Positions 4,942 through 5,380 of a stretch of DNA of 5,380 nucleotides are shown here, in pieces. Position numbers and translations under genes: made by a program. The stretch spans positions 1 to 5,380 of the forward strand of contig JAILCJ010000105.1 in NCBI GenBank assembly GCA_024680445.1. Reading direction: 5' to 3'. The DNA comes from Campylobacter sp. GTDB lineage: Bacteria; Campylobacterota; Campylobacteria; Campylobacterales; Campylobacteraceae. The notes under the pieces were generated by a model, which saw only the letters and a list, made by a program, of their open reading frames with translations, did no database searches and was not told the origin of the DNA. Numbering within the stretch: position 1 is the stretch's first letter; every line of letters begins with the position of its first letter.

Positions 4942-5380
4942 TTACTCATTTCTAAGCGTTTGAAGCACATCGACTTCGCTTGCTTTTTTGGACGGATAAT
5001 ATGACGATAAGCAAACTATCACGATAGCACCGATGACGATAGAAAAAAAGTCGAACATCGATAGCTCCATAGGCAATTTTGAGCTACCATAAACATCGGC
5101 TGGTAAGTCAATGATATTAAAATTGCCGAGCAACCAAACCCCAAAAAGCCCCAAAATCAGTCCAAAAATTATTCCGCCTCCGCCTATTACCAAACCTTGC
5201 AAAAAAAAGCTTTGTTTTATCTCTTTTTTACTAGCACCAAGTGCCAAAAGAAGGGCTATTTCTTGACGGCGATTCATCACAGTCATCAAAAGTGAACTAA
5301 CGATATTTAGCGAGGCGACAAGTATGATAAGCATCAAAACTATAAAAAGTGCACGTTTTTCAAGGGCAAGGGCTGAAAAA
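4942..5380 (-). CDS. LolC/LolE-type lipoprotein-release ABC transporter permease, C-terminal part
   Basis: The reading frame runs from the right edge of the window to a TAA at 4942-4944. It shows the last 145 residues; the start is outside, and the N-terminal membrane segment and periplasmic domain are not visible. The visible part is the FtsX-type permease domain. A membrane helix follows LALEKRALF (FIVLMLIILVASLNIVSSLL), and then comes the cytoplasmic coupling segment (MNRRQEIALLLALGASKKEI) that contacts the ATPase LolD. Two more helices (around QGLVIGGGGIIFGLILGLFG and FFSIVIGAIVIVCLSS) precede the family-typical end YYPSKKASEVDVLQTLRNE. Lol permeases extract mature lipoproteins from the inner membrane for transfer to LolA and the outer membrane. 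A start at the TTG near 5337 or the ATG at 5334 would be false, because the coding signal continues upstream without a break. LolC, LolE or a single LolF-like subunit cannot be separated from this fragment. Confidence 0.88.
   Translation of the reverse strand, partial: FSALALEKRALFIVLMLIILVASLNIVSSLLMTVMNRRQEIALLLALGASKKEIKQSFFLQGLVIGGGGIIFGLILGLFGVWLLGNFNIIDLPADVYGSSKLPMELSMFDFFSIVIGAIVIVCLSSYYPSKKASEVDVLQTLRNE

Noticed and set aside
4747..5004. An 85-codon open frame on the plus strand starting at TTG
   Set aside because: It runs through the palindromic repeats, which have no stop in that phase, and then overlaps the end of the Lol permease in antisense. It has a weak start, no ribosome site, no recognisable domain and Lys/Ile/Asn-rich composition that mirrors the AT content.

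Overview
The window looks like chromosomal DNA of a Campylobacter species. The evidence is the gene order htrA < > cbpA-hspR-kefB, which I recall from Campylobacter jejuni, the AT-rich codon use, the epsilonproteobacterial style of the promoters, and the closeness of every protein to Campylobacter-type families. Base composition looks somewhat less AT-rich than C. jejuni, so a relative such as the fetus/concisus/curvus side of the genus is more likely. The species cannot be fixed from the sequence alone.

Layout. Positions 1-278 are noncoding, very AT-rich and full of copies of the palindrome TCAAATTTGA. They also hold a possible decayed reading frame and a stem-loop that probably ends htrA. 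Positions 279-1688 (minus) encode the periplasmic protease/chaperone HtrA. The 156-bp gap 1689-1844 is a divergent promoter region with a clear HspR operator (HAIR-like) over the cbpA promoter. Positions 1845-4708 (plus) are a tight operon: the J-domain co-chaperone CbpA, the MerR-type heat-shock repressor HspR, and a KefB-type K+/H+ antiporter. The genes are 3 nt apart and then overlap by 1 nt. Positions 4709-4941 are a convergent, noncoding gap with a 38-bp near-perfect hairpin, a 28-bp tandem duplication and four more exact copies of the palindrome. Positions 4942-5380 (minus) hold the C-terminal part of a LolC/LolE-type lipoprotein-release permease, cut by the window edge.

How it fits together: this is an envelope and cytoplasmic protein-quality-control locus. 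HspR very likely represses its own operon through the operator at 1785-1805, using the classical MerR/HspR circuit. kefB is translationally coupled to hspR and so should follow heat-shock control. HtrA handles misfolded proteins in the periplasm from a divergent promoter, and the Lol permease belongs to outer-membrane biogenesis.

I see no tRNA, rRNA, CRISPR, insertion sequence or phage gene, and no undescribed multi-gene system. The least explained part is the family of short palindromes TATCAAATTTGATA. All seven exact copies of its 10-bp core lie in the two 3'-end gaps, and none lies in the coding sequence or the promoter gap.
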